Positions 60,303 to 64,000 of a stretch of DNA of 64,000 bases are shown in pieces. The translations under genes and the position numbers were made by a program. Source of the DNA: Diphasiastrum complanatum (taxonomy: Eukaryota > Streptophyta > Lycopodiopsida > Lycopodiales > Lycopodiaceae); contig CM055107.1 of NCBI GenBank assembly GCA_029204225.1, forward strand, positions 17,334,809 through 17,398,808. Reading direction: 5' to 3'. The notes under the pieces are model-generated. The model made no database searches. It was given only the letters and a program-made list of their open reading frames with translations, and was not told the origin of the DNA. Positions within the stretch are counted from its first letter, which is position 1, and the number at the start of each line of letters is the position of its first letter.

Positions 60303-61754
60303 ATGGGTTTATCCTTGTTGGAACCAAGTGAAAGATTGACCACTTCAAATTATTCAATTTAGAAAATGAGGATGGAGTCCATCTTGATCCTTCAAGACGT
60401 GATGGACATAGTTCTTGGCCTTGAAGAAGAACCACAAGTTCTTCAAGAGTTTCAAAAATACAAAAAGAGAGCTAGGATGGCTCTCCACTACATTAAGATG
60501 AATGTCTCTAATGAGATATTGAGGGAGATAGGTACTTGTACAACAGCCAAAGAAGCTTGGGATTGTCTCAAGACTATTTATGAGGCTAAGAATACCTCTA
60601 GGCTTCTCACTCTTAGGAATCAAATCTTTCAAAGTAGCCAAAAGAGTGATGAGAGTGCATCTAGTTATGTTTTGAGAGTAAAAGATATTCATAGAGAACT
60701 TGCTTGTATTGGTGATTCCATCAATCAAAATGAGCTAGTTCAAGTCATTCTCAATGGCTTGAGAAGTGAATTTGATAACCTTGTCCAATCCTATGCCATT
60801 AAGGAGGAGCTACCAAGTTTGGAGGCTCTCCAAAGTGCGCTAATTTTGGAAGAATCAAGACAAGAGTACAAGCTCTTGAGGATGGACAAGCTTTCTCTCA
60901 CTCATAATGATGGCAAAGCTCTCTTTGCCAAGGATAAGCACAAAGGGAGGAGCAAGAACCAACATCAACAATCCTCAAGCAAGGACAAAGTCAAATCCAA
61001 AGACAAAGATGAGGAGGAAGATGATTCCTCTAATGCTTCATCATCCAAGCTCAAGAAGAAAAATATCAAGTGCTTTTATTGTGGCAAGAAAGGCCATTAT
61101 GCCACCAATTGCTTCAAGAAGAAGAATCAAATCAATCAAGCCAACATCACCAATGAGAAAGAAGACTATATTGCAAGTGATGCAGAAGGCTCTCTTATGG
61201 CATCAAGCTTCTCCTCTTCCACCTTCAACAAGGATGACTCATGGTATATTGATAGTGGAGCATCTTCACATATGTGTGGCTCCAAGCACTTTTTTTCATC
61301 TATTATGCCTTATGATGGAGTCAAGAAGACCATATACATTGCAAGTAAGCATGAGTGCAATATTGAAGGAGTAGGGATTATTCCCTTGAAGCTTGCATCT
61401 TCCAAAGATCTCTTTCTCAACAACCTTCTTTTTGTCCCAAAGCTTACAAAGAACATCTTAAGTGTTGGCCAACTTCTTGATAGTGGCTTTGATGTCAATT
61501 TCAATATTGACAATTGTGTGATCAAGATGGATGGTGAGATCCTTGCATATGGATCAAGATTTGAAGGCATCTACAAATTGGATCCAAGTGAGAGTGCAAA
61601 CTCTCTTGATGTTTCTTATATGTCTAGTATTTCAAAGGAGGATGATCACTCAAGATGCACATATCTTCTCTCTTCAAGTATTATGGTGTATGATTATTCC
61701 TTATTATTCAAAGCTTATGTTGAGAAGAAATTCTCATTGAAGATCAAGCTTTGA
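60303..61754 (+). pseudogene. Outer copia gag, protease, start of integrase
   Basis: The ATG at 60,303 opens MGLSLLEPSERLTTSNYSI, then an in-frame TAG (where Trp is expected) before KMRMESILILQD; the rest is open for 462 codons. Gag LTLRNQIFQSSQKSDESASS, a Lys/Asp/Ser-rich spacer, zinc knuckle CFYCGKKGHYATNC, protease WYIDSGASSHMCGSK, pre-integrase-side region LLFVPKLTKNILSVGQLLDS. The pre-integrase zinc region and the first Asp of integrase are deleted: after LDPSESANSLD the reading reaches SRCTYLLSSS and FKAYVEKKFSLKIK, then stops. The last motif matches the 12.9 kb element. Confidence 0.92.
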
Positions 61755-62060
61755 GGAGTATTGGAGCTTTTGATGGAATAGCACCATATGAAGTTTTATT
61801 CAAGATGAAGCCTAAGGTTGATCACCTTAGTGAACTTGGTAGTGCTTGCTTTGCACATATTCCCTTGGAAACAAGGAGGAAGGATGATCCAAGCTCATGG
61901 ATCATGATTGGATACTCATCCATCAAGGAGGCCCTTAGTGTCTTTACACTCTCTATTTCAAAAGTGATTGTGAATAGAGATGTCATATTGCATGAAGATT
62001 CAATCTTGGAAGAGGTCGAGATCAAGGCTTCTCAAGAAGCATCACAAGTTATCTTTTTTG
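61751..62060 (+). pseudogene. Outer copia integrase C-terminus and linker
   Basis: After deletion of the D-and-E part of integrase, the reading resumes with APYEVLFKMKPKVDHL, LGSACFAHIPLETRRKDDPS, WIMIGYSS and VNRDVILHEDSILEEVE, the conserved copia stretch between integrase and RT. It leads directly into the unrecognised segment that follows. Confidence 0.85.
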
Positions 62061-62900
62061 AAGGTATTCAAGTTATGATGGGGCCAAGGTGTGAGGAGGA
62101 GTTTCTTCTTCATATGATTTCAAGAAGATCTTCAAGATGCATGGCCGAGTCTTTATGGATCACCTTACATGGCAAAGAGGGGCATCTTTCATGTTGTATC
62201 TACTACAACACATTCATATATGCTTCTCTTCCTTTGCTTGGAATGCTATCTTGCTTCATTGAATTTTTTGGATCTCAAAGTTCAAGAAAAGTTATACTAG
62301 TTTTGAATGATGCTTATGGTATGGACATGTTTCTTGTCATTATTGACTTAGATATGTTTCAAATACTTCTTGAAAGCAAGATATTGTACTGTCAAAAGTA
62401 TGCTCTTGGTTCTAGTAAGAACAAGATTGAGCTTCGTACTCACTTTTTTGAAAATCATGTTTTCACATGTTTTGAGGAAAATTGTAAACTCCTCTTGAGG
62501 TTAAGTGAAGCATCCAAAGTGGACACTTACATCCTTGAGAGAGTAACTAGCCTAAAATAGATCAAGGTAGTCTTTGATATCAAGATTAGATCCATCATGG
62601 ATATAGTTCATCGTATGTGGACTAGTCAAGCTAGAAAGCATAATCTTGATAATCATCATTGTTTCACATCTTATGATCTTGATCTCCATGATTCTTATGA
62701 GGCTTGGAAGCCTCAGATTTCTCTATTTATGGTGCATCCATCATGCAAGTGGAACTTTCAAAGCAAAGATCATCATCAAGCATGGAGGAAGCCCATGATC
62801 ATAGTGGCATATTGGTGGAGCACTCTTCAAAGGCATTGGCAAGAGATCTCTACCAAAGAGATCTTATCATGGATATGGTGAGGGTGCTGCTATGATGGAT
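62061..62900 (+). other. Second foreign segment in place of RT/RNase H
   Basis: Open to a stop at 62,558-62,560, then in other phases (62,597-62,895). None of it resembles copia RT or RNase H. It shares gtgaagcatcc-aagtggacact with the nested element's replacement segment: 62,507-62,529 here against about 58,698-58,720 there, flanked in both by an HxFTC coding phrase about 20-25 codons upstream. Both also contain gaagatcttc near the start. I infer a common origin for at least part of the two segments. No domain is recognised. Confidence 0.6.
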
Positions 62901-64000
62901 CCCTTGGCTGATCTTCACTTCTTATGCATACCAAAGGATAGAGTAAATTTTTGCACACTCACCACATATGCAAGTTGGATTTGTGAGTCAATAACTTAGA
63001 AATAGTAATTGTTTACATTAATCTTTTTTTAATTTCTAAAACTTTCCTTGGTTGCTTGTATTATTTTTCTCTCCTTATGTCCATTATGTCTCGTGACACA
63101 TTTCCTAGTCAAAGATCAGGCTAAAGTCGTGGGTCATCCCATTTTTCTTCCAACTCATGGAGTGATTGAGGGCTCGACGAGAAGCTCGTAGCTCTACTAG
63201 ATAGGTTGAGTACCAGTCGTCATCTGAGGTGATTCAGTCGACTCCGCACCTTTACGGCAGAGGTGTTTCCCCTTCTCCCATCCATGATACTAGTACTAAT
63301 GCATCCTCCCGACATTCTCGGGATAGGGGAGAGTGTAGGAGGTGCTGCCTCTTTGTCTCATGTTGTAGAGGTTGTGGGGGTGACGATGATCTGTCTAAGA
63401 TAGTCATGATTGAATCTAACTACAACTGCAAAATTCTACAGAGTATTTATTACAAATATCACTCAACATTTGTAATAAAAACTTCTCAAGGAGCCAAGCA
63501 CAAAGCAGCATCAAATCTGAATGGTTATGATCTGCCACTAAGCCATTCACATCTACCTGATGTTAATCACAAAACCAAACTTGAAAGAATAAAGAATCAA
63601 CAAGCACATTCATACACAAATACCCAAATTGGATGCATGAAGACGGAGCATAGAATGAAATGCAAATGGTAGAATCTTCAATTAACAAAGCAATAGCATC
63701 TCCTTACAGATCATATACTCTGAAAACTCATGGAGAAGGCTCTCCTAAATACCCACGAGTGGGTGAACCCATTTCTATAACATTTTGGGTTCCACCTCTT
63801 GATTTACACATAATTAGGGGGCCATCCCTTAACTTACTCATTATTGGGAGGCCTCTTTATTAAAAATACATCTCAAGTTGAGAGAGCCAAAATTACTAGG
63901 TCCCACATGGTTTTCCATCTTTTGGAAATTACCATGGGACTCACAAATTGTACAACTTAGCCTAGCACTAGTAATTCTCATGCTCTCAGACTCAGCTCTC
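62901..64000. other. Gene-free window end
   Basis: No 3' LTR matching 52,686-53,499 is visible. 63,080-63,400 has a short Ser/Arg-rich reading with several stops that might be a gag start relic. The 147-codon frame at 63,229-63,672 has no recognised motif. Confidence 0.4.

Overview
This is nuclear DNA from a land plant with a large, retrotransposon-rich genome. The evidence is a nine-exon gene with GT-AG introns and a plastid-type leader, plant-style Ty1/copia and Ty3/gypsy elements primed by initiator-Met tRNA, and layered insertions with long AT-rich gene-free stretches. The only convincing host gene encodes a bacterial-type (YiaY/FucO-like) iron-dependent alcohol dehydrogenase. As far as I recall, that family is unusual in seed plants, so a fern or other non-seed plant is my guess; the sequence does not prove it.

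Layout. 1-4.2 kb: old LTR/leader repeat, a decayed + strand copia, a reverse-strand fragment of an unusual retroelement ORF, and a lone LTR. 4.2-8.1 kb: gene-poor, with diverged tandem repeats and a long compound (CG)n(TG)n(AG)n microsatellite. 8.3-11.5 kb: a decayed + strand element whose reverse transcriptase is neither copia nor gypsy; its motifs recall Penelope-like and related non-LTR reverse transcriptases. 11.5-12.7 kb: reverse-strand gypsy integrase. 12.9-15.4 kb: + strand copia with its 3' LTR. 15.4-19 kb: tandemly duplicated LTR/primer-site sequence and small retroelement fragments. 19.4-21.2 kb: possible reverse-strand spliced gene or pseudogene with a coiled coil. 21,329-27,175: almost intact reverse-strand copia with 650 bp LTRs and CTAAG target duplication. 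27.3-32.3 kb: reverse-strand gypsy lacking integrase. 32.4-36.8 kb: + strand copia remnant with a tandemly duplicated ~1.3 kb LTR containing hairpin-like minisatellites. 36.8-39.7 kb: reverse-strand copia remnant.

40.7-44.0 kb: the Fe-ADH gene. I could place all nine exons by splice sites and phase; the product is about 507 residues with all metal ligands and a plastid-like N-terminal extension. A GC-rich upstream stretch carries two G-boxes.

44-47.7 kb: gypsy-like gag remnant and an LTR/primer site. 47.7-53.5 kb: two ~820 bp LTR copies flanking 4.2 kb of non-coding AT-rich DNA. The second LTR is the 5' LTR of a copia (52.7 to about 62.9 kb) into which another copia (54,043-60,076, TTTCA target duplication) inserted. 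The inner copia belongs to the same family as the 21-27 kb element, but its reverse-transcriptase region has been replaced by about 1.06 kb of unrelated open sequence. The outer element also lacks reverse transcriptase and carries a comparable foreign-looking segment that shares a short near-identical stretch with the inner one. These replaced-core, apparently non-autonomous copias, the unusual reverse transcriptase at 8-11.5 kb, and the intron-bearing bacterial-type dehydrogenase are the most interesting items.
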